64,000 bases of DNA from HRBIN30 sp964534275 (GCA_964534275.1 CAZHQG010000016.1:15001-79000); one strand, 5' to 3'. Positions 43,695 to 52,854 are shown, counted from the first letter of the stretch. Numbers and translations are program-made. The notes: generated by a model from the sequence alone, not told the origin.

Positions 43695-44471
43695 TCACAC
43701 CCCCCAAAGAGCAGTAATGATGTAATCGAACAGCAGGACGGATACCGAGCCCACCACCACGGTAGAGGTCGTTGCGGCGCTCACGCCAGCAGAGGTCGGC
43801 TGGCAGGTGTACCCGCGGAACGTGGAGATGAGTCCGATGAGAACGCCGAACACGAAGGCCTTGAGGACACTCCCCAGGACGTCGTCGCGAAAGTCGACAG
43901 CGTTTTGCAGGCTCGAAACGTAACTGCCGGCGTCCACGCCCATCAAGGCGACACCCACGAAATATCCTCCAGCCAAGCCGCACACGATGAACAAGGCAGA
44001 CAGGAGAGGCATTGCGGCAATCATGGCCAACGTTTTCGGCGCCACGACGAGGTGCACCGGATCGATTGCAAGCATGCGCAACCCATCGAGCTGTTCCGTC
44101 GCCACCATGGTTCCAATTTCCGCTGTCGTCGCCGACCCGGCCCGGCCGGTGGTCAGAAGCGCGGTCAACACGGGCCCCAGTTCGCGGATGAGGCTCAGGC
44201 CCACGACCGCTCCGAGAGATTCCTCGGCACCGAACCGCACCAGGGTGTTGTACCCTTGGAGGCCAAGCACCATTCCCACGGCCGCCCCGCTCACACAAAT
44301 GATCAACAGCGAGAGCACGCCGATGTTGAACATCTCGCCTAAAAACGCCCGGATTCTCGGAGGAGGCGTAAACACCGCCCTTGCCACGTCGACGGCAAAC
44401 CAGGTGATGCGGCCAAGCTCGGCGACGAAACGGACTGCAGCGAAGCCAATGTCCTCGATGAGTTGGAGCAT
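43695..44471 (-). CDS. mlaE: Mla ABC transporter permease MlaE
   Basis: Inner-membrane permease of 258 residues with the MlaE/DUF140 pattern: FLGEMFNIGVLSLLIICVSG, AAVGMVLGLQGYNTLVRFGA, LGPVLTALLTTGRAGSATTA and EIGTMVATEQLDGLRMLAID, then DVLGSVLKAFVFGVLIGLIS. ATG 44471 is used; in-frame GTG 44483 overlaps the end of mlaF. The Glu-rich coupling helix is present. Confidence 0.95.
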   Translation of the reverse strand: MLQLIEDIGFAAVRFVAELGRITWFAVDVARAVFTPPPRIRAFLGEMFNIGVLSLLIICVSGAAVGMVLGLQGYNTLVRFGAEESLGAVVGLSLIRELGPVLTALLTTGRAGSATTAEIGTMVATEQLDGLRMLAIDPVHLVVAPKTLAMIAAMPLLSALFIVCGLAGGYFVGVALMGVDAGSYVSSLQNAVDFRDDVLGSVLKAFVFGVLIGLISTFRGYTCQPTSAGVSAATTSTVVVGSVSVLLFDYIITALWGV

Positions 44472-44476
44472 AGGAC

Positions 44477-45280
44477 TCACCACCGTTGGATCGGAGTGTG
44501 CTGGGGTTCACGCACTCCTTCTTCGTGAACTTCCTCGTTGAAGAAGTCTGCGATTTGAGGGTCGGGGCTGGTTGCAAGTTCGTGCGGAGTCCCTTGGACG
44601 GCTTTGTGGTCCCACAGCAAAACGACATGATGGGCCATGCGCATCGTCGAAGGAATATGGTGTGATGACACGATCATGGTGATGCCACGCTCCTGGTTGA
44701 TGCGGCGGAGCAACGCTTCGATGCGTTTGACCGAAATCGGATCGAGGCCCGAAAACGGTTCGTCACAAAGCAAAATCTCGGGGTCTCGCAAGATCGCTCG
44801 GGCAAGAGCGACACGCTTCACCATACCTCCCGACAGCTCCCCGGGCAGCAGGTGATCGACATCCTTCAAACCTACCGCTGCCAAGGTCGCGTGTACTCGC
44901 TCTGCAATTTCAGGTTCACTAAGCCGGGTGTGTTCGCGCAGCGGAAAGGCAAGGTTTTCGTACACCGTCAACGAGTTCAACAGTGCCCCGCCCTGGAACA
45001 TCATCCCCAAGTGGCGTCGAACTTCGTAGAGTTCTCGCTCGCTGAGCCCCACGATCTGTGTCCCTGCCACCCAAATCTGGCCTGCTTGAGGCTGAACGAG
45101 CCCCCCAATGAGTCGCAAGATCGTTGTTTTTCCAGCACCGCTACCGCCAAGAATCACGGAGATGCGTTGGGAGGGAAAGGCGCACGAGAAGTCTTCCAGT
45201 ATGCGGCGCGACCCAAAACGCATGGTGACATGGTCGAACGCTACTGGGACAGAACCTTTCGCCGTCGCAACGTCCGCCAT
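44477..45280 (-). CDS. mlaF: Mla ABC transporter ATP-binding protein MlaF
   Basis: ATPase driving phospholipid transport, 267 residues. Walker A GGSGAGKTTILRL, Q-loop MMFQGGALLNSLTVYEN, signature ELSGGMVKRVALARA, Walker B LLCDEPFSGLDPIS, and switch His in VSSHHIPSTMRMA. ATG 45280 has no clear ribosome site; TTG 45319 in frame would add 13 residues. First gene of the five-gene operon. Confidence 0.95.
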   Translation of the reverse strand: MADVATAKGSVPVAFDHVTMRFGSRRILEDFSCAFPSQRISVILGGSGAGKTTILRLIGGLVQPQAGQIWVAGTQIVGLSERELYEVRRHLGMMFQGGALLNSLTVYENLAFPLREHTRLSEPEIAERVHATLAAVGLKDVDHLLPGELSGGMVKRVALARAILRDPEILLCDEPFSGLDPISVKRIEALLRRINQERGITMIVSSHHIPSTMRMAHHVVLLWDHKAVQGTPHELATSPDPQIADFFNEEVHEEGVREPQHTPIQRW

Positions 45281-45445
45281 AAGTCGACGTAGACTATCTG
45301 GGCGCACGAGTCGCGACAAGAGAGAACGTCCCCAAAAGGCTCGTTGCGCAAGTGGAATCCCTCGAGGCGGAAGCCGTGCAGCTTGCGCTTTGTCGATATG
45401 TATCGTTTCCCCAGGGCGGGAAAAATCCCGGTTTTCGGTGCCTCT

Positions 45446-45745
45446 TCAAATCCGCTTCCACCACTGGGGGTATGGGCGGGCGTGTGCGTGGTAGTGGGAA
45501 GGAATTTGCCGCATGTGGTCGTCGAAAAACCAACCTTGTGGAAACATTCTGTCGGCCACTGCAGCAAGCGCTTGTCTCAGCACCTCGCGCTCCCATGGTT
45601 CCACGCTGGGTCGATGCTCGCCGAGCACGACCATGGGCACGTCGCACGAATCGCAGTCGAGGATCACGAACCGAAATGGCTTGCGAGCTTCGACGTACCA
45701 GTGTGTGGTCGGGGCCAGCAGGCAAAGTTCACAGTTGGGGTCCAT
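45446..45745 (-). CDS. Small HIT-like zinc-knuckle protein
   Basis: A 99-residue cytosolic protein. It has CELC at residues 5-8 and CDSC near 31-34, then FVILDCDSCDVPMVVLGEHR, and ends with SHYHAHARPYPQWWKRI. HYHAHAR fits the HIT triad pattern (His-x-His-x-His-x-x), but the protein is smaller than typical HIT hydrolases. Function not known. It lies 18 bases after nagA on the same strand and 165 bases before mlaF is reached upstream. Confidence 0.65.
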   Translation of the reverse strand: MDPNCELCLLAPTTHWYVEARKPFRFVILDCDSCDVPMVVLGEHRPSVEPWEREVLRQALAAVADRMFPQGWFFDDHMRQIPSHYHAHARPYPQWWKRI

Positions 45746-45763
45746 CGAAGCGCGCCCAACGTG

Positions 45764-46933
45764 TTAAAGAGGGGCGTGTCCTGCGCGCTCGTACACGACC
45801 TTGCCACCGACGATCGTGTACTGAACCGTGTATGCCTCGTCGAGGACGACCAAATCGGCAATTTTCCCCGGCTCGATGGTCCCGAGCTCGTCGGCCCCAA
45901 TGGCCTTGCAGGGTTCCGTAGAGGCGGCCCAGAAAATCCTCTCGTGGGCAACGCTTGGGAGCCAGCGAACTAGATTGCGGATTGCCGCATCGAGTGCCAG
46001 GCAGCTTCCGGCTAGTCGTCCGTTCCCTGCGAGACGCACGGCACCAGCTTGGATCCGGTAGCGCTTTCCGAGGAACTCATATTCGCCTTCTGGAGCGCCA
46101 AGCGCCACGGCATCGCTCACCAAAACAATCCCATTGCCGTTGCGCGACCGCCACGCCAAGTCGATGGCTCTCGGGTGCACATGATGGCCGTCGGCAATCA
46201 GCTCGACCGTCAAGGATGACTCGCTCAGTGCAACCCCGACGAGGCCAGGCTCGCGGTGGTGGAACGGCCGCATCGCGTTGAATAGGTGGGTGACGTGCGT
46301 GGCACCTGCATCTACGGCGAGAAGCGTTTCTTCTTCTGTCGCCTCGCTGTGGCCGAGCGCAACCGTAACCCCCCGTTCCGAGAGCGCCGCAATGAGTGGC
46401 AGGGCACCAGGAAGCTCGGGCGCCAGTGTGACCATGCGAACGAGGCCGTTGCCGCGAGCCAACAGTTCATCCAGTTCGGTCAGGTCTGGGGGACGCATCC
46501 AGCGCCGGTTTTGTGCACCGGCGCAGTGGCGGTTTAAAAAGGGCCCCTCGAGGTGGATGCCGAGAATGCGCGCCCCTGGTTCGGCCCCTGCCGTCATGGC
46601 AATCGCCTCTACGACGCGTTGAAGTCGTTGCCGGGGTAAAGCCGCGATGGTCGGGAGAAAGCTCGTGACACCCACTTCCGGCAGGCGGCGCGAAATTTCC
46701 ACCAGGGCTTCTGGCTGGCCGCTTTCGCACAAGAATCCAAACGCTCCATGCAGGTGAAGGTCGACAAACCCAGGCACGACGATGCAGTCCCGTGCGTCGA
46801 TGACCCGTCCGCCGGGTGCCGCCAGGTCCTTGTCGATCCGATCGATCAGCCCTTCTTCGATGCGTACGTCGGTAGCCGGGCTCCAGCCATGGCGCTGGAG
46901 AACGCGGCCACCGCGAATGAGGAGTTTGTTCAT
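45764..46933 (-). CDS. nagA: N-acetylglucosamine-6-phosphate deacetylase
   Basis: Amidohydrolase that removes the acetyl group of GlcNAc-6-P in amino-sugar recycling. It has 389 residues: VVPGFVDLHLHGAFGF, metal Glu in GIHLEGPFLNRH, metal His in VALGHSEATEEE and HVTHLFNAMRPFHHREPG, substrate loop ELIADGHHVHP, and catalytic Asp in VLVSDAVALGA. The usual GTH/GAH after the EGP motif reads GAQ here, so a substrate-contacting His is replaced. Start ATG 46933 with AAAGG in front. No nagB or PTS gene is nearby. Confidence 0.9.
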   Translation of the reverse strand: MNKLLIRGGRVLQRHGWSPATDVRIEEGLIDRIDKDLAAPGGRVIDARDCIVVPGFVDLHLHGAFGFLCESGQPEALVEISRRLPEVGVTSFLPTIAALPRQRLQRVVEAIAMTAGAEPGARILGIHLEGPFLNRHCAGAQNRRWMRPPDLTELDELLARGNGLVRMVTLAPELPGALPLIAALSERGVTVALGHSEATEEETLLAVDAGATHVTHLFNAMRPFHHREPGLVGVALSESSLTVELIADGHHVHPRAIDLAWRSRNGNGIVLVSDAVALGAPEGEYEFLGKRYRIQAGAVRLAGNGRLAGSCLALDAAIRNLVRWLPSVAHERIFWAASTEPCKAIGADELGTIEPGKIADLVVLDEAYTVQYTIVGGKVVYERAGHAPL

Positions 46934-47161
46934 TGCCAATGCCTTTCTTTCGCCGCCAGCAGACAACGAAGTTTCATCGAGTTCATGCAATCGAGCAAGA
47001 CCTAGGGCGGAGCGACAAGACCCAGCATTGCAACAAATCGAAGAAAAACAGCGTCCTCCAAGATAGCCCTTGCGAGAATTCGGACCGGGACTACGACCTC
47101 ATGGCGCGCGCTTGCAAGGAGCCGAAGTTTCGGAAACCAACAAACCGAGGAGGAAAAAAGG

Positions 47162-47938
47162 ATGAAGAAGCGAGCGAGGAAGATGGTTGCGTGGACCCTT
47201 GCCGGAGTGGCAATGGCGGTCGCATCGGCAGCTTTGGCGCACGGGCGGGAAGGGAAAGAAGACCGGTTCAAAGGCCCAGACGATTCTGGCTGGCGTGTTC
47301 CGCCTCTTCCGGGGGTGCCGGGGCGTCCGGGGCCCGGATGCAACCTATTTGGTGTGCAGATCGACCCGGCCTGTAAGCAGCAGTGCGACGGCACCGAGAA
47401 AACCTGTAAAGCCCAAGCGCGTTCAACGCTATCGAGTTGCATCAGTGGAACCTGCGGACAGGCCTTAGCTGCGGCACGAGCCGCCTGCTCCGCGGCCCCG
47501 GGTTCGCAATCCTGTATCGATGCATGGAGAGCGTATACTGCTTGCATCCAGCCGTGTGTTTCGGACTATCGGACGGCGGAGGCGGCGTGTAAGGCCCAAG
47601 AGGATGCCTGCAAGGCAGCCTGTCCGGTGTTGCCCACTACGTGCCCAGCCCCAGTCGATCCTGTTTGCAAGGCCCAGTGCGATGCGACGGAAAAATTGTG
47701 CAAAGCTACAGCGCTGCAAACGAACGTGACCTGCCTGCAAGGTTGCAATGACCTGATCCAAGCGGCGCGTACAGCGTGCAGCGCCAACCCGTTGTCTTCG
47801 GACTGCCAATCTGCCCTGCAAGCGGCCCGGGCGTGTATGACGCCGTGTTCCACGCAACTGCGGAACGATTTGGCTGTTTGCAAGCAGGCAGAAAAAAATT
47901 GCGAGGCCTCTTGCATTACGCCTGGCAGCAACCCATAG
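47162..47938 (+). CDS. Exported Cys-rich CxxxC-repeat protein
   Basis: A 258-residue exported protein I cannot assign to a family. It has a strong ribosome site (GGAGG and AAGG before ATG) and a signal peptide (residues 1-26, MVAWTLAGVAMAVASAALA). A Gly/Pro stretch follows, then helical units with paired Cys: PACKQQCDGTEKTCKAQA, SDYRTAEAACKAQEDACKAA, PVCKAQCDATEKLCKATA. Cys spacing of three residues on one helix face suggests disulfide-linked helical hairpins. The second unit pair is a clear internal duplication. It shares this style with the next gene on the same strand. Confidence 0.78.
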   Translation: MKKRARKMVAWTLAGVAMAVASAALAHGREGKEDRFKGPDDSGWRVPPLPGVPGRPGPGCNLFGVQIDPACKQQCDGTEKTCKAQARSTLSSCISGTCGQALAAARAACSAAPGSQSCIDAWRAYTACIQPCVSDYRTAEAACKAQEDACKAACPVLPTTCPAPVDPVCKAQCDATEKLCKATALQTNVTCLQGCNDLIQAARTACSANPLSSDCQSALQAARACMTPCSTQLRNDLAVCKQAEKNCEASCITPGSNP

Positions 47939-48553
47939 AAGAGAGGCCCCTGTACAAGCCCGCGACCGTCGCCCCCACGGTCGCGGCGTAGGCAGCCAAA
48001 AGCTGCCTACGGCTGGAACGTCGGACCGGGAGCCCCCTGCCCCCAAACCGCTCCCGGTTCCGGCGTTCTACTTTGTTTGGCGGTACGTTCAGCAGTGCCG
48101 AGTCTGAGCTGGGATTGGAACGTTCGGGGGAGGGGCGGGCGAACAAGACGAACGGGGACCACACGCCCAAATTCGGATGCACTTTGCCAGCACGCCCCCA
48201 TCACCATCTTCGCACGGAGGACCTTTGTGCCTCTCCTGCGAATCCGAGCCGCTGTCTGCTCGACGAAACTCTGCCCGGGACGAACCTTAGAAGAGCCTCG
48301 GTAGAAGAGCCTCGGTGCCAGCGCCACGGTATGGCGGCGTGTCTTGGGCACTGCCTCGCAGTGCGATCGTGGCACTCGTGTTACCCGGACGCGCAGTTCC
48401 CGATGATGGCTAGGAATCTCCCCGAACGGGGGCGACCGCGGTGCATCGCATCTCGGGTTCGGCACTTTGGGAAGGGTGCGGCTTGGCAAATAAACGGGGT
48501 TGACTCGGTCACGGGATGGGTGAAGAATTGGGCCCTGGCTCAGGAGGTCGCGT
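47939..48553. other. Intergenic region between the two Cys-rich genes
   Basis: No gene is supported over 615 bases. It starts with two hairpins (47960-48010) and holds a 14 bp tandem duplication at 48288-48315 (TAGAAGAGCCTCGG twice). The promoter of the second Cys-rich gene is probably in the last 100 bases but was not identified. Confidence 0.5.
47960..48010 (+). terminator. Two consecutive hairpins after the first Cys-rich gene
   Basis: Stem one pairs CCGCGACCGT (47960-47969) with ACGGTCGCGG (47977-47986) over a 7-base loop. Stem two pairs GTAGGCAGC (47988-47996) with GCTGCCTAC (48002-48010) over CAAAA. They lie 22 bases after the stop. No T-run follows, so this may be a Rho-type or RNA-stability element rather than a classic intrinsic terminator. 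Confidence 0.55.
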
Positions 48554-49435
48554 ATGGGCGTCGCAAGCGGAATTGTTCTGCTCAGTTTCAGTGCTGCCGT
48601 GTGGCTTGGCGCCTCTGCAGCACACGCACAGTGCTTTCCGGCTTGTGGGGCCCAGAGCCTGGCGTGTGTTCAGGCAGCGCGTGCGACGAAACAAGCGTGT
48701 CGCGAACAGTGTCGGGCGCAAGCTTCGGTTGCGGAAAAAATCCGCTGCTTGCGCGACTGTCGTACCCAGTATCGCGACGCGCGTGCGGCTTGCCGGAACG
48801 ACGGCGATGCGTGCATTGCGCTTTGTCTGCCCACGAACCCGGTACGTCCGGGCCAGTGTGTTCGCGACTGTGCGGCCGGGTTGCATACGTGCGCACGAAC
48901 GGTGAATGAAACCTTGCGTCCGTGCATTGCTCAGTGCGACGCCGCAGCCGATCGGCCCGCGTGTTTGCGGTCGTGCTCGCAAACGGCCGCGAGCGACGCG
49001 CGGTCTTGTGCGCAAGGTTTTCTTGCTTGTTTGGAGCAGTGCCGTCCTTCGGGGCCGCCGGAATCCGACTGCGCATGCGGGTCCGCTTGTACGACCCCGG
49101 CAGGGGGAGCAGGGATGTGTTTGCCCCGATGGCTCGACACCGCAGGCTTTTCCTGCACGTGCGTGGCGTTGCCGTGCAACCGGGGCCAGTGCGTGGACGC
49201 CGCGGGGGCTACATGTACTGGCACGCCCTGCTCGTTAAGCGAGCCATGTCCGGAAGGCCAGTTGTGCGACCTGGTTGGAGCGAAGTGTCCGTGCAGCGAG
49301 GCACAACCGTGTGCCACAGATGCAGACTGTAAGGATCCGTACCCATGTACGACCGACCGGTGTACGCCCACGGGGTGCGTGCACGAATGCCTGTGCATGG
49401 GGTTGGGCGGCTGTGGCCCCGGTTGGATCCACTAA
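48554..49435 (+). CDS. Exported Cys-rich protein with C-terminal disulfide knots
   Basis: A 293-residue exported protein. The signal peptide is residues 1-25 (GIVLLSFSAAVWLGASAAHA). The N-terminal part has helical CxxxC units like the upstream gene (ATKQACREQCRAQA, IRCLRDCRTQYRDARAAC, CIAQCDAAADRPACLRSC). The C-terminal 120 residues switch to densely spaced Cys (CSLSEPCPEGQLCDLVGAKC, DADCKDPYPCTTDRC), as in small extracellular modules. Function unknown. Its end overlaps uvrC by four bases, tail to tail. Confidence 0.75.
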   Translation: MGVASGIVLLSFSAAVWLGASAAHAQCFPACGAQSLACVQAARATKQACREQCRAQASVAEKIRCLRDCRTQYRDARAACRNDGDACIALCLPTNPVRPGQCVRDCAAGLHTCARTVNETLRPCIAQCDAAADRPACLRSCSQTAASDARSCAQGFLACLEQCRPSGPPESDCACGSACTTPAGGAGMCLPRWLDTAGFSCTCVALPCNRGQCVDAAGATCTGTPCSLSEPCPEGQLCDLVGAKCPCSEAQPCATDADCKDPYPCTTDRCTPTGCVHECLCMGLGGCGPGWIH

Positions 49436-51405
49436 TCCCCTTCGAGGCTGCTGGTCTTCGCACCTGTGGGCGCGGTGAGGGGTTCTTCCGGAACCGTGCC
49501 TTCAGCGCTTGGCGGTCGCGGCTCCGGAATGGCAGCACGCAACGCTGCCTGAATGCGCTCGGCAACGACGCGCGTGATCCCCGGAATTTCGAGGAGCTCG
49601 TCGATCGAAGCTTCGCGGATCCGACGGACGCTGCCGAATTGCCGAAGGAGGCGGCGACGGCGAACGGGACCGACCCCAGGGATGGCGTCGAGCAAGGAGC
49701 GGATGCGTTCCCGCGTCCGTAGTTTCCGGTGATATGTGATCGCAAAACGATGCGCCTCGTCGCGGATGCGTTGTAACAGGAACAAGGCATTGCTGTGGCG
49801 GCGGAGGATCACCGGGTTTTTGCGTCCAGGTAGGAACACGCGCTCCTCGCTGTGGCGCAGATCGGCGGCGTGCGGGTTTCGCTCTACACGGTCCTTCGCC
49901 AGGCCAACTGCCTCCACAGAATCGATGCCGAGGCTGCGCAACACCTCCAGGGCGACGTTCAACTGGCCCTTGCCTCCATCGATCACGATCAAGTCAGGAA
50001 TCACCCCTTCTTCCTTGGCGCGCGCAAAGCGGCGCTCCAACACTTCCGCCATCATTGCAAAATCGTCCGACTGATGAACGGTTTTGATTCGGTAGCGCCG
50101 GTATTCGTTCTTGTCGGGCTCGCCATCGATAAAGGTCACTTGGGAGCCGACGGCCATCCGGCCCTGGAAGTTGGAGATGTCGAAGCACTCGATGCGACGC
50201 GGGAAGCGCTTGAGGTGCAAGCTGCGGGCAAGCTCCGCGCACATCCGCTGCCGTTGAGCCGACGCGTCTTGCCGCTGCCGAAAGCCTTGTGCTGCATTTT
50301 CGCGGGCGAGTTCCACCAGCCGGAGTTTGTCGCCTCGTTGCGGGCGGTGAATGGTGACGCGCTGCTGCTTGCGCTCTGAGAGCCACTCTTCGAGCGTACG
50401 GGAGTCATCGAGTTCGACAGGGATCAAAATTTCGTCCGGGATGAAGCGCTCTCCCTGATAGAACTGTTGCAAAAGCATGGACAGGATTTCTTCGTCGGGG
50501 AACTCGAGATCGGTCAAGCTGTAACGCTGGTGGCTGGTGAGCTTTCCCTGGCGCAGAAAGAGGACCTCCACTTCCAGGAACCCGCCCTCTCGGTACATAC
50601 CCCACACGTCGGTATCCCCGCCGTGGTGGGCCATGACCTGTTGGCGCTCTTGGGTGCGTTCGATGGCGCGGATGCGATCGCGCAAACGAGCGGCGTCTTC
50701 GAACCGGAGCTCCTCGGCGGCGCGTTCCATCTGTTGGGTAAGCTGCCGAACGAGTTGCTGACTTTTGCCCTCGAGGAGCAAAATCGCTTCTCGCAAATAC
50801 TGCTGATACAACTCGCGGTCGACCGGTAAGCAGCAGGGTGCCAGACAGCGCTTGATCTGGTACTCGAGACACGGGCGTGCGCGATTGCGAAAGACGGCGT
50901 CCGGGCAGGTCCGCAACGGAATCACCTTGCGAATCGTATCCAGCGTCTCGCGGACACTGGCAGCAGAATCGTACGGGCCGAAGTAGCGGCTGCCGTCTTT
51001 GACGATGCGCCGTGTGACCAGGATCCGCGGCCACGGATCCTGCACAGTGACCTTCACGCTGACGTAGGATTTGTCGTCCTTGAGCCGAATGTTGTACCGC
51101 GGCTTGTACTGCTTGATGAGGTTGTTCTCGAGGATGAGCGCCTCTTTGTCGTTCGCCGTCACCAGCGTTTCCACCGAGGCGATCTTGGGCAGCAGAAAGC
51201 GCACCTGACAGCGCTCGTCGTCGCCACGCGCATACTGGCGTAGCCGACTCCGCAAGTTTCGCGCTTTGCCCACGTAAATCACTTTCCCGCCTGCATCTTT
51301 GAGCAGGTACACTCCGGGCTGCGCGGGGATGGTGTCGACCTTTTCCGCCCACGCGGGCAGTGCGGCATCGTGCGTCGGCAGGTCAGGTTGCGTAGTCACG
51401 TTCAA
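49432..51405 (-). CDS. uvrC: Excinuclease subunit UvrC
   Basis: Dual-incision nuclease of nucleotide excision repair. It has 657 residues: GIY-YIG domain (GVYLLKDAGGKVIYVGKARN), a four-Cys cluster region (RTCPDAVFRNRARPCLEYQI followed by KRCLAPCC), a UVR motif (RAAEELRFEDAARLRDRIRA), an RNase H-like half (ECFDISNFQGRMAVGSQVTF), and tandem HhH (LLDAIPGVGPVRRRRLLRQF, LLEIPGITRVVAERI). It stands alone on the minus strand, away from the tandem uvrA. Confidence 0.97.
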   Translation of the reverse strand: MNVTTQPDLPTHDAALPAWAEKVDTIPAQPGVYLLKDAGGKVIYVGKARNLRSRLRQYARGDDERCQVRFLLPKIASVETLVTANDKEALILENNLIKQYKPRYNIRLKDDKSYVSVKVTVQDPWPRILVTRRIVKDGSRYFGPYDSAASVRETLDTIRKVIPLRTCPDAVFRNRARPCLEYQIKRCLAPCCLPVDRELYQQYLREAILLLEGKSQQLVRQLTQQMERAAEELRFEDAARLRDRIRAIERTQERQQVMAHHGGDTDVWGMYREGGFLEVEVLFLRQGKLTSHQRYSLTDLEFPDEEILSMLLQQFYQGERFIPDEILIPVELDDSRTLEEWLSERKQQRVTIHRPQRGDKLRLVELARENAAQGFRQRQDASAQRQRMCAELARSLHLKRFPRRIECFDISNFQGRMAVGSQVTFIDGEPDKNEYRRYRIKTVHQSDDFAMMAEVLERRFARAKEEGVIPDLIVIDGGKGQLNVALEVLRSLGIDSVEAVGLAKDRVERNPHAADLRHSEERVFLPGRKNPVILRRHSNALFLLQRIRDEAHRFAITYHRKLRTRERIRSLLDAIPGVGPVRRRRLLRQFGSVRRIREASIDELLEIPGITRVVAERIQAALRAAIPEPRPPSAEGTVPEEPLTAPTGAKTSSLEGD

Positions 51406-51457
51406 GGATTATAACCCCACGTCCGGGGGAATCCACGAACGGGGCCACGCCGGTTCC

Positions 51458-52840
51458 CTAACGTACCGTCGAAGACTTGCGCAGCTTCTGTCTGGTTTTT
51501 GCAGGAACTGCCCGGCGCGGCCGCGCGAGCGCTTTGGGCTTCGCGTTCCAGGTCCAGAGAAACTCGAGCGGAATCGCGAACAAATTGCTGGCAAACGGTA
51601 CGACCTCGCTGCCAGTGTAGAGGACGATACCACGATGAAATCGGCGCCCTGCCGCCTGGGCGAGTACCTGCAGTCCACGAAAATCTCCCGGACCAACCGT
51701 GGTGCTTGCCTTCACCTCGATTCCGACCAGAGTGCCCGACCGCTGCTCCAAGACAAAGTCCACCTCTGGCCCCTCGTGCACGCGGAAGAAGTACATGGAA
51801 GGTGGAGCGGGGTGCCAACTCAGTTGCTTGGTCAACTCCATCGCCACGAAATTTTCGAGCAGCGGGCCAACCAGCGTGCGATCGCGCTGGAGCCGTGCAG
51901 CATCGAGAGCCAAGAGAAAGCTAGCCAAACCGGTGTCGGTAAGAAAAAGCTTGGGCGTTTTGCCGAGTCGTTTCCCGATATTCCCGTGCCAAGGCGGCAG
52001 AGTGCGCACGAGAAACAGAGCTTCGAACAAGGCGAGATACCGCTTCAGCGTCGTTTGTGGGATCCCGCAGCTACGCGATAGATCGGCATAGTTCAGCAAA
52101 GCCATCGGCCGTGCGGCCACGAGCTGCAAGAGCCGGGGTAAAGCGGTGAGCCCCTCGATGCGTGCCAGCTCTGGAACTTCCCGATGCAAAACCGTCGTGA
52201 CATACGCCTCGAACCACGCGGCGCGGCGGTTCGGTGCGAGCGCGGTGACCACTTCGGGGAATCCCCCGCGCACAACGCGCTGCTCCAAGGACTCTTTGCT
52301 CCGTGCGGCCGACCCTCGCGGCGGCTCGCTCCCGAACACCGCATCGAGGAAACCTTCCATCCGGGCCTCGAGTTCTCCTTGAGAAAACGGCCACAAGGTC
52401 ACGATTTCCATACGCCCGGCGAGAGCTTGAGCGATACTGGGTAAAGACAAAATGTTCGCGGAACCGGTCAGCAAGAATCGCCCCGGCTGTCGCCTCCGGT
52501 CTACCTCCGCCTTGATGGCAAGAAATAACTCTGGCACACGCTGGACCTCGTCCAGAACGACGGTGCCATCCATTCCGGCGAGAAAGCCGCTTGGGTCGTT
52601 TTGCGCGGCTGCACGTGCCGTCAGGTCATCCAGCGTCACATAACGAGAGCCAGGGCGTTGCGCTGCAAGTTGCTGCGCCAACGTGCTCTTGCCCGTTTGT
52701 CGGGCGCCATGAAGCAGCACGACAGGACGGTCGGCAAGCGCGGTGGCAATTCGGAAGGTGACGTTCCGTGCAATCACGACGGTAGGGTAGGACGAGGGGT
52801 CCTGAAAATCAACCACCAAATGGCTGATTTTCAACCACAT
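51458..52840 (-). CDS. AAA_14/DUF4143-type ATPase
   Basis: A 460-residue P-loop ATPase with Walker A LHGARQTGKSTLAQQLA, Walker B GTVVLDEVQRVPELF, sensor FLLTGSANILSLPSIAQALA, a winged-helix middle (YADLSRSCGIPQTTLKRYLA) and a C-terminal DUF4143 domain. The last has a nuclease-like PEVDFVLEQRSGTLVGIEVK signature. These proteins are widespread, patchy in distribution and of unclear role. Start is taken as ATG 52840; an inverted repeat encloses this codon. TTG 52936 in frame would add 32 residues. It is head to head with the nuclease-like gene at 52969. Confidence 0.9.
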   Translation of the reverse strand: MWLKISHLVVDFQDPSSYPTVVIARNVTFRIATALADRPVVLLHGARQTGKSTLAQQLAAQRPGSRYVTLDDLTARAAAQNDPSGFLAGMDGTVVLDEVQRVPELFLAIKAEVDRRRQPGRFLLTGSANILSLPSIAQALAGRMEIVTLWPFSQGELEARMEGFLDAVFGSEPPRGSAARSKESLEQRVVRGGFPEVVTALAPNRRAAWFEAYVTTVLHREVPELARIEGLTALPRLLQLVAARPMALLNYADLSRSCGIPQTTLKRYLALFEALFLVRTLPPWHGNIGKRLGKTPKLFLTDTGLASFLLALDAARLQRDRTLVGPLLENFVAMELTKQLSWHPAPPSMYFFRVHEGPEVDFVLEQRSGTLVGIEVKASTTVGPGDFRGLQVLAQAAGRRFHRGIVLYTGSEVVPFASNLFAIPLEFLWTWNAKPKALARPRRAVPAKTRQKLRKSSTVR

Positions 52841-52854
52841 AAAGGTTGATTTTC
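52804..52854 (-). promoter_or_regulatory. Perfect 11 bp inverted repeat around the ATPase start codon
   Basis: GAAAATCAACC at 52804-52814 and GGTTGATTTTC at 52844-52854 are perfect complements. On the minus-strand mRNA they would form a stem with a 29-base loop holding the ATG at 52840. Control of translation start or a protein-binding operator are both possible; neither is shown. Confidence 0.55.
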
